Source: Laterigemmans sp052161645 (lineage in GTDB: Bacteria > Planctomycetota > Planctomycetia > Pirellulales > Pirellulaceae). Taken from it: a stretch of DNA of 64,000 nucleotides. Position numbers and translations under genes: made by a program. Positions 46,051 through 53,244 of this stretch are shown here, one piece after another; within the stretch, counting starts at the first letter, position 1, and the number at the start of each line of letters is the position of its first letter. Under the pieces are notes generated by a model. The model was not told the DNA's origin. It saw nothing but the letters and a program-made list of their open reading frames with translations, and searched no databases. The DNA lies in assembly GCA_052161645.1 (NCBI GenBank), contig CP197414.1. One strand, given 5' to 3'.

Positions 46051-46083
46051 GTCACCACTACTTTCGAACATCTACTTAGATGA
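44389..46083 (+). CDS. Large serine recombinase (element transposase)
   Basis: This 564-aa protein has the N-terminal resolvase domain with catalytic Ser18 in YGRVSSDAQAQ, the Arg motif VHSPDRLARK, and GMFAEYERAKIMERSRRGK leading into the recombinase domain (PYGYHYITRRDG, NPAYKG). A zinc ribbon follows (CSNCGYAFYG...CECKQ), then a coiled coil. This is the usual order in large serine recombinases of TnpX/phage type. The last about 12 residues are encoded by intron sequence outside the element, so the native stop depends on the insertion site. It presumably moved the element into the RT gene. Confidence 0.92.
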   Translation: MTTHSNSNVEAAIYGRVSSDAQAQEQTIESQVADMRRKVSADDVSLQDKNCFLDDGVSGSTLHRPALERLRDAAYVGQFQRLYVHSPDRLARKYAYQVLIVDELQKLGIEIVFLNRAIGASPEEDLLLQMQGMFAEYERAKIMERSRRGKRHAATRGSASVLSAAPYGYHYITRRDGDGQAAYEIDEQQAAVVRQVFQWVGRDRLSIGEATRRLTKSDTVTATGKATWDRTTVWGMLKNPAYKGSAAFGKTRTGPRRPQLRTQRGNSKTPRRTGSTYDTEASEQLSISVPAIVSSELFDAVQTQLTENRQRGHESRRGAKYLLQGLLECSNCGYAFYGKPVSSKSAKGKVRSYAYYRCIGTDGYRFGGKRVCECKQVRTDKLDEAVWNDACELLRHPKLLRQEYERRLAAPSDSDSVVSIKKQFASSKRSVERLIDAYTDGVLDRAEFDPRLKRARDRLTKHEQQLRNLESESREQSTLRESLSCLDSFCESVGTNLETADWTLRREILRTLIDKVVVEPDQIRIVYRINFPLFAKKASKAGSEKVLHFCWRGVVTTTFEHLLR

Positions 46084-46514
46084 CTTGGACAAGGAGTTGG
46101 AACGACGAGGGTTGCCGTTCGTGCGGTACGCAGATGACTTCGTGATCTTCACGAAAACAGAAGCGGCGGCGCGGCGTGTGTACGGGAGCATTGAACGCTT
46201 CTTGACCGACCGATTGAAACTGTCCGTCAATCACAACAAGAGCCAAATCCGCAAGACGGATGGGCTTGAGTACGTGGGTTACGAATTTCGTGGCTACGGC
46301 GGCCAGATCCGGGTGAGCAAGAAGAAGCTCGCGACTTTCAAACAACGTGTCTCGGAGATCTTTCGTAGAAACCGAGGCGTGTCGATGAAGTCACGCTATG
46401 CAGAGTTCCGTGCTTATGCTCGTGGTTGGTTAGGCTACTTTGCGTTGGATCAAGTGAAGACAACGTTCACCAACTTAGACAAATGGATTCGTCGTCGGGT
46501 ACGCGCCTGTTACT

Positions 46515-47744
46515 TGTAGTAGCCAGAACTTGATCTGACATGTTTTACCCAGATTACGCACTGGGCTGTAAGAGCTGGTCGAGCATTTTCTGTTCGGCCA
46601 GTTTCTTCGAGTCATCGAAAGTTTGTCTCGGAGTCTTCCCGAAACAGAATCTTCCGCTATGTGGTCGTTCTTCGTTGTAACTCCGCATCCATTCATCGAC
46701 ATCCGCTTGGAGCTGCTCGATGGATTCATAGAGCGTTTTACGAAACGCGATCTGGTAGAACTCCTGAAGCATCGTCTTGTGAAACCGTTCGCAGATACCG
46801 TTGGTTTGAGGGCTTCTAGCTTTGGTTTTGGTGTGATCGATGTTCTCGAGAGCCATGTAGAGTTGATACTCATGATGCTCTCGATTGCCACAGTATTCAG
46901 TGCCTCGATCGGTGAGCATGCGTAGCAACGAAACCCCTTCTCCTTCGAAGAACGGAACCACTTGGTCATTAAGCATATCGGCAGCTACCAACGCATTCTT
47001 GCGATCATATAGCTTCGCAAATGCGACTCGAGAATACGTATCGATAACAGTCTGCTGATAGATCCTTCCCACGCCTTTAATGGTGCCGACATAGAAAGTA
47101 TCTTGCGCCACCAAATACCCGGGATGCTCTGTTTCAATTTGACCATGAGCTTCCTTTTCGAGCTTAGCTTTCTCAAGAGCAACCACTTGTTCCTCCGTGA
47201 GCACGCCGCCATCTTGCGCGACTTTCGCTTCAAGCGCTTTGAGTCGCTCCTTGAAGGTCTCAAGACCGTTTCGCAACCAGATGCTTCGTACGCCACCAGG
47301 TGACACCAAATGCCCGTGCTTTTTTAGCTCGTTGCTTACCCGAACCTGACCATGGGCGGGCTTCTCAAAAGCCATTTTGAGAACCGCTTCTTCAACGGCT
47401 GGATCGACGCGGTTCTTGACCACAGGCTTCTTCTTGGAAATCTCTTTGAGAGCCTCCTCGCCCCCTGTTTGATATAGATCCTTGAAGCGATAAAAACTGT
47501 CCCTGGAGTAACCAAAGACCTTGCAGGCCTCCGACACATTCCCTAACCTTTCGGCCAGCTTAAGCATCCCGATCTTATTCTGAATGATCTTCCGTTCGTT
47601 CGTCATTTCGACACTCCCGTCCTGCGAGGTTGACCGCCGGTTGCTAGCTTTACTCCGGTCGCTGCGCTCCCTTCGTGCAGCTAGCAACCGGCAATGCCTT
47701 CCTCTATCCAATGGTGAGTGTCAGATCAAGTCTAAATTTCTACA
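46515..47744 (-). mobile_element. IS481-family insertion sequence, complete
   Basis: 1230 bases with terminal inverted repeats: left TGTAGTAGCCAGAACTTGAT and right (complement) TGTAGAAATTTAGACTTGAT, both continuing CTGACA. TGTTACT is repeated directly at both flanks (46508-46514 and 47745-47751), a 7-base target duplication. Removing the element and one copy restores the RT sequence of copy B. A left-end fragment of the same element is at 52969-53144. Confidence 0.93.
46554..47606 (-). CDS. IS481-type DDE transposase
   Basis: Start at ATG 47606 (MTNERKIIQNKIGMLKLAERLG), preceded by GGGAG; 350 aa. It has an N-terminal helix-turn-helix region (VSEACKVFGYSRDSFYRFKDLY) and the DDE core: QDTFYVGTIKGVGRIYQQTVIDTYSR, MLTDRGTEYCG and NGICERFHKTMLQEF supply the acidic residues. 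The C-terminal RPHSGRFCFGKTPRQTF block is typical of the IS3/IS481 group. The frame is intact, so the element may be active. Confidence 0.92.
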   Translation of the reverse strand: MTNERKIIQNKIGMLKLAERLGNVSEACKVFGYSRDSFYRFKDLYQTGGEEALKEISKKKPVVKNRVDPAVEEAVLKMAFEKPAHGQVRVSNELKKHGHLVSPGGVRSIWLRNGLETFKERLKALEAKVAQDGGVLTEEQVVALEKAKLEKEAHGQIETEHPGYLVAQDTFYVGTIKGVGRIYQQTVIDTYSRVAFAKLYDRKNALVAADMLNDQVVPFFEGEGVSLLRMLTDRGTEYCGNREHHEYQLYMALENIDHTKTKARSPQTNGICERFHKTMLQEFYQIAFRKTLYESIEQLQADVDEWMRSYNEERPHSGRFCFGKTPRQTFDDSKKLAEQKMLDQLLQPSA

Positions 47745-48036
47745 TGTTACTGGAAGCAGTGGCGGAAATCGAAGAACCGGCTGAAGAATCTGATGTCGTT
47801 GTGCTTGTCTTATCGTGTCGCTCGTGGCTTCGCGATGAGCGGCAAGGGTCCCTGGCGTCTTTCCACGACGTCGGGTGTCCAACGAGCTTTATCCAACGAG
47901 TACCTAGCCGCCGAGGGCTTGTTTAATCTTGAAGAGCGCTGGCTATCGCTTGCATCCTTGCGTCGAAACGCCTAGTGCGGACCCGCATGCTAGGTGTTGT
48001 GGGAGGGGTCCCGGGTAACCGGGCTCCTATCCCGAT

Positions 48037-48052
48037 TCACATGGTTACACGT
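48037..48052 (-). other. attC site A, second part
   Basis: TCACATGGTTACACG continues the attC after the intron: seven bases follow the GTGCA junction, then GTT, the same spacing as in uninterrupted sites. The stop of the next cassette gene (48045) lies within it. Confidence 0.75.
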
Positions 48053-48707
48053 AATCTGCGATGACACGTGTGACACCCTTGAGCATATCATCGACATCAG
48101 CGTTCGTGTACGCGGACCAGTCCCCATGTGCAGCACTATTTCGCAGGTCGGCCCATGCCGTGATCTGTTTTTGCATTCCTTTGTTGTAAACACCCGCCTT
48201 AGCAAGGTCGGCATTCATCTTGTCAAGTTTGGCGTGTGGAATTGAGTTGCGTGTACAGAGGTCTTTGAGCGTAGTTTCGAGCGCGACACCCGCGACAACG
48301 CATGCGGGGTCCTTGTATCCGGCTTTGAGCAACGCCGCAGCCTGCTCAAGCATGTCGTCAAACACTTCTGCCTTAACCAACGACTGCAAATTGAAGAGAT
48401 AGCCGCCCTCATAGTCCTCGCGTGCAGCCTCGAATATTGCAACGATTCTCCGAAACGAGAGTTCGGAATTGCCAACGTTCGTGGCATCCTCTGTAAAATG
48501 CTTGAAATGAATGCTGTCCTCTCCAAACACGCGTTGCAGAAGATTCAACACGTTGGTGGACCAGCCTTTGGCGTCGGGAGAACTGATGTCGTAGTAATGC
48601 GTGCCGCTATCACGCGCAACGAAGTCAAGAGTCTTCGCATCATGGATAGCGGAAGCCTTGTCGGCCAACTCAGCGAAACGTTGCGATATGAGAGGGTTGG
48701 TTTTCAC
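48045..48707 (-). CDS. Cassette-borne HEPN-like protein
   Basis: GTG start at 48707, 15 bases from the neighbouring attC; 220 aa. The C-terminal half is helical: AAALLKAGYKDPACVVAGVALETTLKDLC...KQITAWADLRNSAAHGDWSAYTNADVDDML. It carries RNSAAH, the R-x4-H motif of HEPN RNases, in the expected place at the end of a helix. Similar DUF4145-like proteins occur in defence and toxin contexts. The N-terminal 100 residues are unlike anything I recognise. The stop lies inside attC A. Possible RNase toxin or abortive-infection effector; activity not shown. Confidence 0.65.
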   Translation of the reverse strand: MKTNPLISQRFAELADKASAIHDAKTLDFVARDSGTHYYDISSPDAKGWSTNVLNLLQRVFGEDSIHFKHFTEDATNVGNSELSFRRIVAIFEAAREDYEGGYLFNLQSLVKAEVFDDMLEQAAALLKAGYKDPACVVAGVALETTLKDLCTRNSIPHAKLDKMNADLAKAGVYNKGMQKQITAWADLRNSAAHGDWSAYTNADVDDMLKGVTRVIADYV

Positions 48708-48720
48708 TCAGTTTTCTTTG

Positions 48721-48808
48721 TGTAACGGTACGGATCACACGGTCGCCGCGATCGACTGACCACTTCAATAAACTCAACTCGGCGACTCGTGTGCATCCGA
48801 TGGTTCCC
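48721..48808 (-). other. attC site
   Basis: TGTAACGGTACGGATCACAC and CGGTCGCCG on one side pair with CGGCGACTCGTGTGCATCC and GATGGTT on the other. The right side has extra unpaired bases (T after GGCGAC, C before ATCC), as expected for attC. The stop of the cassette gene 48774-49409 lies inside. Confidence 0.85.
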
Positions 48809-49409
48809 CGTCGCTGTCGCGCCATTCGGCAAGCCTCTCCCGACCTTGGGCATTCGCGTACCGCAGACCGAGTATCGATAAGGCCGTATTAGACCAAAAC
48901 TGTAGACTTACCTGCCCGCTGGACATGCCGCCGTGTGCGTATCGTTCAACGAAACACATATCTTGCCCGTCTTCAATCCGCATTCCGACGAGGTCTTGGA
49001 ATGCACTTAGAATCGCGTCACGAAACTCCGTTCCAGTCTGCGGAAGTGAAGCGTTAGAGAACATCGTCTTCATTTCGCGCCACAGGTATGGATCGCCACG
49101 AAGCCCCCATTGCTCCGGCTCGGGATCAAAAAGGTCGGCAATTGAAGACTTGGGTTTCTGCGTTGACGCTGATGGGTCTCGATGCGGATCACCGTGAAGT
49201 TTGATGTGCAGAATGTACTCAGAAGTCGAGCCGTCCCAGCCACATTGAGTGCATGCTCCGTCCCGTATCAAATGGTTGCAACGTGCTTTCCCGTAAATCC
49301 AGAAAGCGCATTCGCGGCAGAGTCCAGACATTGCCATCGCCGTGCGGACAAATGGGCTGCCACACTCATCACAGGTGCCAGGTTCGCCAGGATCAACGTA
49401 GGGCATCAT
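48774..49409 (-). CDS. Cassette-borne zinc-ribbon protein
   Basis: This 211-aa protein has an N-terminal double zinc-binding region: CDECGSPFV...CRECAFW, then CNHLIRDGACTQCGWDG. The rest includes a Ser/Asp-rich linker and a helical region (TEFRDAILSAFQDLVGMRIEDG) followed by a beta-like part. The C-terminal residues DGEPSDAHESPS are encoded by the attC stem itself, showing how close gene and site are. Function unknown. Start is the first of two adjacent ATGs, 7 bases from the next attC. Confidence 0.65.
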   Translation of the reverse strand: MMPYVDPGEPGTCDECGSPFVRTAMAMSGLCRECAFWIYGKARCNHLIRDGACTQCGWDGSTSEYILHIKLHGDPHRDPSASTQKPKSSIADLFDPEPEQWGLRGDPYLWREMKTMFSNASLPQTGTEFRDAILSAFQDLVGMRIEDGQDMCFVERYAHGGMSSGQVSLQFWSNTALSILGLRYANAQGRERLAEWRDSDGEPSDAHESPS

Positions 49410-49415
49410 CGGTTC

Positions 49416-49487
49416 GGGGAACGTCCATGATCACCCGGTTGCCGCGAGCGACGTTGAATTCAGATCCCGCACCGTCGGCAACTCGGG
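49416..49487 (-). other. attC site, first part (interrupted by intron 2)
   Basis: GGGGAACGTCCATGATCACC and CGGTTGCCGCG pair with CCGTCGGCAACTCGGG. The missing outer half, GTGCATCGGTTGGTTCTGCC, lies at 51587-51606 on the far side of intron 2. Confidence 0.8.
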
Positions 49488-49601
49488 GTGAGTAGGCCGG
49501 GTTCTCTTTGGTTATAAGCTACCGTTCCCCTGTTTGCCATCCGGTACTTGGATGGTGCCCGGAACTCAGTCGCATAGCCGCATTGATCTCCGGCCCCTCG
49601 T

Positions 49602-49636
49602 AGATCCGGACGTGCGCCGTTAACGCATCCGGCTCC
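49602..49636 (-). ncRNA. Group II intron domain V hairpin
   Basis: The 35-base sequence starting GGAGCCGGATGCGTTAACGG folds as the conserved catalytic hairpin: stem with AGC triad, GTTAAC loop region and two-base bulge. It lies just after the RT stop. Confidence 0.8.
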
Positions 49637-49642
49637 CAGATT

Positions 49643-51166
49643 TCACCTGCCTCCGCTACTCTTCAACTCGCGGTCCATCGCGATCAAGTCAGTTAAACGT
49701 TTGGGACTCGCCAGCGGATGAAGCTCCGTAAAGCGAGTGAAATGTCCCCAGTTCACATAGCTGTTCTGACTCCGGCGACTCAAGTGTCGCTTGGCCATCC
49801 GACGAACCTTCTTGCGGAACACTTCCAGCATCGGCCAATTATCATTGATTCCGTAATACTGGTAGTGACCACGAAGTTTCATGTTTAGGACAGGCCACAT
49901 CTCGCCGATCGGTGTCGACAGCTGATGGTGTAACCAAAGTCGCATCTCTCTCAACTTGATGCGCAACTTCTTGCTGGACGTTTTCCTTTTCAGTTTGAAC
50001 TTACCTGCTCGACTCTGGCCGCAGTAATGAGTAAATCCAAGGAAATCGAAAGTGCCCGGAGCGCCTTCGCCCTGCCGCTGGCAGTCGCGACGGGCAAAGC
50101 GTCCGAATCGTAGCAACTTCGTCTTCTCCTCGGCGACTGTCAACGAATATCGGCCCAATCGCTTCGGTAACACCGCTTGGTATCTCCTCGCATCCGATTC
50201 CAACTGAAAGCAGCCGATGAAATCGTCTGCGAAGCGCATTAAATACGCCTCGCCGTTGAGCCTCGGCTTAACTTCCCGCTCGAACCAGTCGTCCAACACG
50301 TAGTGTAAATACACGTTGGCCAGTAGCGGGGATAGACTGGCGCCTTGGGGGACGCCTTCTTCGGTCGCCTGCAATTGACCATCGATCATGACGCCCGCTT
50401 TCAGGTATCGCTCGATCAGTCGAAGCATCTGAGGGTCGCTAATTCGCTTGCGAAGTAGCTCAATCATTTGCTCGTGACCGACATTATCAAAGAATCCTTT
50501 AATGTCGGCATCACTAATCCAGTTCACCTTCCGCAAGCTAATGATCCCACCAAGAGTCGCTAAGGCTTGGTGACAAGATTTCCGGGGACGATAACCGTAC
50601 GAAAAGTCATAAAAGTCGACCTCGTAGATTTGTTCCAGAATCATTACCATTGCGCGTTGGACAAGTTTGTCCTCGACACATGCGATACCCAGTGCTCGCG
50701 TTTTCCCATCCCCCTTGGGGATATTCTTTCGCAAGCTAGGCTGCGGCCGATAGCTGCCACGATGGAGGCGTCTGAGCAAGTCATGAAGGTTTGCTTCAAG
50801 GTCTTGTTCATAGTCTTCTACCGTGACGTTGTCGACTCCTGGAGTCTTACCTCGTTTAAGTCGGCGAAAAGCGAGCCACAATAGCTCATGATTGAGCATC
50901 GAGAAGAGGTTATTGAAAACTTCTTCCGGCTCCGCTTTCGCTCGTTGAGAGGTGCGATCCAGCCGAGTTAGCACCGAGGTTCCGTCACTGAGTACGGGCG
51001 GTGCCCGGTCTGGATCGCGTGATATCCCAGCCGCCTTCCCTACACCGGCATTACCCGGCTTTTCGCCTTCCGATTGGCCTTCGGCTGGCTGCGGTACTAT
51101 TCGGCTGTCCGATCCCCTGAGAGTCGTTTGTCTTCGTCGCTTATTCCACTTCTTAGACATACTCAA
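49643..51166 (-). CDS. Group II intron reverse transcriptase/maturase (intron 2)
   Basis: This 507-aa RT has the usual blocks: RRLKRGKTPGVDNVTVEDYE, SYRPQPSLRKNIPKGDGKTRALGIACVEDKLVQ, DFSYGYRPRKSCHQAL, DADIKGFFDN, GVPQGASLSPLLANVYLHYVLD and the catalytic FADD in YLMRFADDFIGCF. A maturase region follows (RHLSRRSQNSYVNWGHFTRF). No HNH endonuclease domain is visible. It is only distantly related to the RT of introns A and B. The frame is intact. Confidence 0.93.
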   Translation of the reverse strand: MSMSKKWNKRRRQTTLRGSDSRIVPQPAEGQSEGEKPGNAGVGKAAGISRDPDRAPPVLSDGTSVLTRLDRTSQRAKAEPEEVFNNLFSMLNHELLWLAFRRLKRGKTPGVDNVTVEDYEQDLEANLHDLLRRLHRGSYRPQPSLRKNIPKGDGKTRALGIACVEDKLVQRAMVMILEQIYEVDFYDFSYGYRPRKSCHQALATLGGIISLRKVNWISDADIKGFFDNVGHEQMIELLRKRISDPQMLRLIERYLKAGVMIDGQLQATEEGVPQGASLSPLLANVYLHYVLDDWFEREVKPRLNGEAYLMRFADDFIGCFQLESDARRYQAVLPKRLGRYSLTVAEEKTKLLRFGRFARRDCQRQGEGAPGTFDFLGFTHYCGQSRAGKFKLKRKTSSKKLRIKLREMRLWLHHQLSTPIGEMWPVLNMKLRGHYQYYGINDNWPMLEVFRKKVRRMAKRHLSRRSQNSYVNWGHFTRFTELHPLASPKRLTDLIAMDRELKSSGGR

Positions 51167-51586
51167 CCGTTCAAACTGGGATGTTTGGGTTCGATTAAGA
51201 ACCTCAGGGTGTCACTGGTTGCCTGATTGACATCATGTGTAGCGCAAATGGGGCGCCGACTCCGGGTCTCTTCACACAGCTCGCCATAATCGCGGTGTAA
51301 AGTATTGCCTTAGGGCATGCACAAGCCTTGGGCAGAATCCAACAGTTACAAAATTTCGGAGCTAATCCCGTTCACAGTCACAGGGCTACCTGCGATCCGT
51401 TCATCCTCACTACCTTTCTGTTTACGCTTCAACCGATGCTTTCGGGGAGGGTTCTGTTTGAACACAAACAGATAGCTTCTTAGGTCCCTTATACTTCGGC
51501 TGCAAAACTCGATACTGGGCGTGTGGCTAGCACTTACCCAGGCGGGCTCTACCCCCGCTTGTCAATCAGACCTTGCCAGTCCGCAC

Positions 51587-51606
51587 GTGCATCGGTTGGT
51601 TCTGCC
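51587..51606 (-). other. attC site, second part (after intron 2)
   Basis: GTGCATCGGTTGGTTCTGCC completes the attC begun at 49416-49487. The stop of the cassette gene 51609-52028 is 3 bases away. Confidence 0.75.
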
Positions 51607-51608
51607 TC

Positions 51609-52028
51609 TTATTTGAGCCAGCCGGTGACTCGCGTTACGGCAATTTCTTGGTTAGCGTCGAATGGATTCGGATCAGGAGGACCATCAAACACATCGCCGA
51701 GCGGCAACAAGACACCGCCATATACCAGGTGAGGAACCTTTACCGTAGCAACAACTTTGTTACCCACCGATAGATCAAACTCACCCTTCGACCACATTCC
51801 CCAACGCGTCGCAACGTAAATCTGGTCATTCTTGCCATTGTCGAAAACGCAAAAATGCAAATGTTCGGTCAAACGATCGTTGCGTTCATCGTCAGCAAGA
51901 CGTGTGAAGATCACGCGGCCAACGTTGTTGGTGTCCTGTTTCGGTGTGTCGTCCGCCCGGTTGAGAGCGGCAGGTACAAACAAACACACGGCGGCGATCA
52001 ACGCAGTCAAGGTCAGCTTAATTCGCAC
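51609..52028 (-). CDS. Cassette-borne small secreted protein
   Basis: This 139-aa protein has a signal peptide (MRIKLTLTALIAAVCLFVPAALNRADD) and a mature beta-rich domain (RVIFTRLADDERNDRLTEHLHFCVFDNGKNDQIYVATRWGMWSKGEF). No family recognised. AAGGAGAA lies just before the start (52033-52040), a good ribosome site between attC and gene. The stop is next to the attC half-site at 51587. Confidence 0.7.
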   Translation of the reverse strand: MRIKLTLTALIAAVCLFVPAALNRADDTPKQDTNNVGRVIFTRLADDERNDRLTEHLHFCVFDNGKNDQIYVATRWGMWSKGEFDLSVGNKVVATVKVPHLVYGGVLLPLGDVFDGPPDPNPFDANQEIAVTRVTGWLK

Positions 52029-52040
52029 GCTTTTCTCCTT

Positions 52041-52131
52041 GGCAGAACGTCGGTGGTCACGGGGCGACCACCAGAAAACATGAACTCAAAACGGACGGCG
52101 CGGTCGCTCCCGTGCACCACTTGGTTCTGCC
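52041..52131 (-). other. attC site
   Basis: The site is bounded by GGCAGAAC and GTTCTGCC, an exact inverted pair. Inner arms GGTGGTCACGGGGCGACC and GGTCGCTCCCGTGCACC pair with small bulges. It is about 90 bases with a central loop of about 30. Confidence 0.88.
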
Positions 52132-52137
52132 TTCATT

Positions 52138-52527
52138 CTATTCACCTGACATGACGAGCAAGTACTGCTGTCCAATCGCGAGTGCTGGGAGACAAGAGAT
52201 TAACGTGAGCACCGCTATACAGATCATCAAAACTCGACAATTTTTCCCCGACATGAAGGCTCGGATGAAACCCAATAATCCAACGACGAGCGACACACAT
52301 CCAAGCCCGAATGATGCGGTCAGTTCCGTCGGATGAAGCACGATTTGGTAGCCGGGTTCCTGTCTTATCTCTACATCGCGAAGACCGTAGAACATCATCG
52401 CCCACGAAATCGCCCCAAGCACTCCGACCGCTACCGCACTACAAGTCACGAGTCGCGTCAGCGATCGGACTCGTCCCTGCGGCGGGGATGAAGACGATCG
52501 GTAGGGATTCGTCACAATGTCTTTCAT
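52138..52527 (-). CDS. Cassette-borne small membrane protein
   Basis: Start taken at ATG 52527 (MKDIVTNPYRSSSSPPQGRV), because longer reading runs through the attC. 129 aa with three hydrophobic helices: LVTCSAVAVGVLGAISWAMMFYGL, SFGLGCVSLVVGLLGFIRAF and LMICIAVLTLISCLPALAIG. The short N-terminal NPYRSS-type motif and layout resemble small planctomycete membrane proteins of unknown function. The start is directly beside the next attC. Confidence 0.65.
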   Translation of the reverse strand: MKDIVTNPYRSSSSPPQGRVRSLTRLVTCSAVAVGVLGAISWAMMFYGLRDVEIRQEPGYQIVLHPTELTASFGLGCVSLVVGLLGFIRAFMSGKNCRVLMICIAVLTLISCLPALAIGQQYLLVMSGE

Positions 52528-52528
52528 T

Positions 52529-52621
52529 GGCAGAACGACGGCGATCACCTCGCCCGAGCGGTTGAGGTAGATTTGAAAAATCGGAGTATGGCGAGGGCTG
52601 GGGTGGATCGCATGGTTCCCG
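52529..52621 (-). other. attC site
   Basis: GGCAGAACGACGGCGATCAC and CTCGCCCGAGC pair with GAGGGCTGGGGTGGATCGC and ATGGTTCCC. The right arm has an extra T and G, the pattern of extrahelical bases. Nearly identical sites occur at 54069, 55148 and 63837. Confidence 0.88.
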
Positions 52622-52968
52622 GCACGCGCCACGATCCGGAGCGCATCCGGGCCCGCCAATTCATTCCATTACGGTACCGTAGTCCAAACCCGCTTGCAAT
52701 CATTTCTGAGTTCCGGGAGCCCAATTGACTTTATTGCGAGCATCTTCGCCTGGTACGGCAGTGGAAAATTTAATTGGAGGTATCTCGCGAGCAACTTCGG
52801 CAGCATCAGGTTCGTCCGGAAAGGACGCAGTTGGCACTGGTTCAACCGATAGCAAGTTGCGAGGCAAACGCATCGATCCGTACTCGAGGCTTGTTCGCGC
52901 GCACCAATCATCGAGCATGAGCTTTCAATGGACGATTGTAGAGAGACCAAGTTCAGGCCCGAAGAGCT
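52622..52968 (-). repeat. Gene-poor cassette type, copy 1 (truncated by IS481)
   Basis: About 347 bases, over 90 percent identical by eye to 54159-54512 and 55239-55592. The best frame is on the minus strand at 52700-52918 (72 aa, ending REIPPIKFSTAVPGEDARNK...APGTQK). Differences between copies include synonymous changes in this frame (for example GCC/GCT, GTA/GTC, CCG/CCA), but copies 2 and 3 have a TGA near its start. Coding status is uncertain. Confidence 0.6.
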
Positions 52969-53144
52969 TGTAGTAGCCAGAACTTGATCTGACATGTTTT
53001 ACCCAGATTACGCACTGGGCTGTAAGAGCTGGTCGAGCATTTTCTGTTCGGCCAGTTTCTTCGAGTCATCGAAAGTTTGTCTCGGAGTCTTCCCGAAACA
53101 GAATCTTCCGCTATGTGGTCGTTCTTCGTTGTAACTCCGCATCC
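52969..53144 (-). mobile_element. IS481 left-end fragment
   Basis: Identical to the left 176 bases of the complete IS481 (46515 onward), including the terminal repeat and the transposase C-terminus (YNEERPHSGRFCFGKTPRQTF). It ends at GCATCC, where group II intron sequence starts. GCATCC occurs in both parent sequences, so the join is at a 6-base shared word. Confidence 0.9.
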
Positions 53145-53223
53145 TTGCGTCGAAACGCCTAGTGCGGACCCGCATGCTAGGTGTTGTGGGAGGGGTCCCG
53201 GGTAACCAGGCTCCTATCCCGAT
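53145..53223 (+). mobile_element. Group II intron remnant C (3' end)
   Basis: From TTGCGTCGAAACGCC to CTATCCCGAT it matches the 3' ends of introns A and B. The following TCCCATGGTTATG is an attC half-site, so this intron also sat in an attC. The rest of it, and the inner half of that attC, were lost by recombination with an IS481 copy. Confidence 0.85.
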
Positions 53224-53240
53224 TCCCATGGTTATGTGGT
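53224..53240 (-). other. attC half-site after intron remnant C
   Basis: TCCCATGGTTATGTGG has the same seven bases plus GTT spacing as the other post-intron halves. The stop of the next cassette gene is 5 bases further (53245). Confidence 0.65.
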
Positions 53241-53244
53241 ACCG

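Larger units (their letters stand above)
43253..47975 (+). pseudogene. Intron A reverse transcriptase/maturase, split in three
   Basis: Pieces 43253-43968, 46051-46514 and 47752-47975 reconstruct a protein nearly identical to the intact 467-aa RT of copy B. The first piece ends at TMQGGP; the second starts at the following LSPLLSNIYLDD and contains the catalytic YADD (FVRYADDFVIF). The third is the C-terminal maturase part (WKQWRKSK to SLASLRRNA). A serine-recombinase element splits the RT core and IS481 splits the C-terminal part, so no functional enzyme can be made from this copy. It could be mobilised only by copy B's protein. Confidence 0.9.
42649..48036 (+). mobile_element. Group II intron copy A, interrupted twice
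   Basis: Begins GTACGCCCAACATGGGCGTG and ends CTATCCCGAT. The ends were set by comparing copies A, B and remnant C. Subtracting the serine-recombinase element (2082 bases) and the IS481 with its 7-base target copy (1237 bases) leaves 2069 bases, exactly the length of intact copy B. It is inserted in attC on the plus strand, the strand that appears to be recombinogenic for this array. It carries a reverse transcriptase gene in three pieces and an end region with hairpin CCTAGTGCGGACCCGCATGCTAGG-like pairing. Confidence 0.85.
49488..51586 (-). mobile_element. Group II intron 2 (different type, opposite strand)
   Basis: On the minus strand it begins GTGCGGACTGGCAAGG and ends CTACTCAC, 2099 bases. 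A classic domain V is visible at 49636-49602: GGAGCCGGATGCGTTAACGG followed by CGCACGTCCGGATC. It encodes its own RT. It splits an attC at the palindromic GTGCAC position used by the other intron, but on the opposite strand. A 217-base 5' fragment of a second copy is at 41924-42140. Confidence 0.85.

Noticed and set aside
45926..46519. Stand-alone reverse transcriptase gene with its own start
   Set aside because: It is the middle of the intron A RT joined to the end of the serine-recombinase element; the apparent start lies in the recombinase gene.
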